A DNA stretch of 20,115 nucleotides from a virus: the IMG/VR virus record IMGVR_UViG_3300042861_000770, positions 1 to 20,115 of that record. The stretch is one strand, 5' to 3'. Within the stretch, counting starts at the first letter, position 1. Each line of letters starts with the position of its first letter. A program made the position numbers and the translations under genes. The notes under the pieces were generated by a model, which was given only the letters and a program-made list of their open reading frames with translations, made no database searches and was not told the DNA's origin. Below are positions 19,604-20,115 of the stretch, in pieces.

Positions 19604-20115
19604 ATGTTAAGAGATATTATTAAAAAAATATTGAGTGAGGAAGTTATGTCCATTGATAAATTCACAATCGTAGAGATTGACCTACCGGACTTGTTTCTTG
19701 AAAGCATTTTAAATGAAGGTCACTCAACTGTGGTCGTAAGTAAAACGCTTATGGACAATTTAAAAAGTTACGTTAAAAGTAAATATAATTGGCCACCAGG
19801 TGTTAACGATTTGTGGTGTAGTGATATTAGAGAAAAAAAAGATCAAAATGATGATGTCATAAAAATTTCTTGTTCTAAAAAATTTACAATAAACGTTTCT
19901 TATCACTGGGCTCAGAGACTTTTTAGACCTGATGAACCAGAACACCAACCAGGTGGTCGTCTATCTCATTTAAATGTGTTGTATCCTGATATTTACGAAG
20001 GGTTAAAACTTTTTTTTGATTACAAAGATTCAATTAATGAGTATATTGCAAAAACAACCAACTGGTCATCACCAGAAACAAAAAAATTTTTACTAACTTT
20101 TGGTGATTATCAAGA
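19604..20115 (+). CDS. CTS-bearing protein with HxxxR motif, truncated by window end
   Basis: The frame is open for 170 codons to the window end. It begins M-L-R-D-I-I-K-K-I-L-S-E (L-x-E at 10-12), a compact example of the capsid-targeting-like helix. The body has D-L-P-D-L-F-L-E-S-I-L-N-E-G-H-S, then F-T-I-N-V-S-Y-H-W-A-Q-R-L-F-R-P-D-E, an H-x3-R-x2-R-P block like S-H-A-F-D-R-S-T-R-P-E in the preceding protein, followed by a helix. Two cysteines lie between. It could be a diverged paralog of the preceding gene or share only a motif. The C-terminus is missing. Confidence 0.75.
   Translation, partial: MLRDIIKKILSEEVMSIDKFTIVEIDLPDLFLESILNEGHSTVVVSKTLMDNLKSYVKSKYNWPPGVNDLWCSDIREKKDQNDDVIKISCSKKFTINVSYHWAQRLFRPDEPEHQPGGRLSHLNVLYPDIYEGLKLFFDYKDSINEYIAKTTNWSSPETKKFLLTFGDYQ

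Noticed and set aside
19760-19948. Minus-strand 62-aa frame at the right end
   Set aside because: It is antisense to a well-supported truncated gene with CTS-like leader and promoter motif.
1-20115. CRISPR array, insertion sequence, defence island or origin
   Set aside because: No regularly spaced repeats, transposase, terminal inverted repeats, nuclease/helicase gene pairs or iteron clusters were seen.

Overview
This very AT-rich, gene-dense window (about 36 genes, mostly in tightly packed leftward operons) reads as accessory and virion or lysis territory of a large tailed phage that infects a Bacteroidota (flavobacterial) host. The points for a phage are many small genes with 1-60 nt overlaps, DUF3310, a peptidoglycan amidase beside spanin-like membrane proteins, phage-borne DnaJ, thioredoxin, glutaredoxin and histone-H1-like genes, and no host housekeeping genes. 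The points for a Bacteroidota host are matches to the TTTG-(19-20)-TAnnTTTG promoter of that phylum, a lack of Shine-Dalgarno sites, a signal peptide ending in SFG/Q, and an Hc1-type histone-like protein. No terminase, capsid or portal gene is present, so the assignment to a phage is an inference.

Layout. 1-543: left-edge leftward promoter and gene stub, then a DUF192 gene. 533-3329 (minus): DUF3310, three unknown proteins, including a 510-aa LRR and coiled-coil protein. 3413-6455 (plus): a tiny Cys protein, two tandem paralogs and an unknown. 6490-7581 (minus): glutaredoxin, thioredoxin, an unknown and a 36-aa basic peptide. 7582-7994: no protein gene but a candidate structured RNA on the minus strand with its own host-type promoter and terminator. 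7995-11436: an unknown, a 646-aa WCTS/LRR protein, a small Cys membrane protein (plus) and DnaJ. 11483-13878: small unknown genes, a two-TM peptide and a 58-aa histone H1-like protein. 13926-18801 (minus): a Zn-ribbon protein, a TGxSSxGxY-repeat protein, two coiled-coil membrane proteins, an acidic protein, the amidase and a multi-TM membrane protein; this is the likely lysis and virion block. 18850-end (plus): two proteins with an HxxxR-xx-RP motif, separated by a second candidate structured RNA on the minus strand.

Three signals cut across the annotation. (1) Six otherwise different proteins start with a short amphipathic helix that ends in an L/I-x-E site. This resembles the capsid-targeting sequence and prohead-protease site of T4 internal, ejected proteins, and suggests a set of co-packaged proteins. 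(2) Two roughly 200-nt intergenic elements have matching host-like promoters and compact stems whose G-U pairs point to the same (minus) strand. (3) An AT-rich motif (core TATTTAT followed by AT-rich sequence) sits next to many operon-leading start codons, sometimes straight after a terminator, and may be the phage's own promoter. Unknown genes are described without an assigned function.
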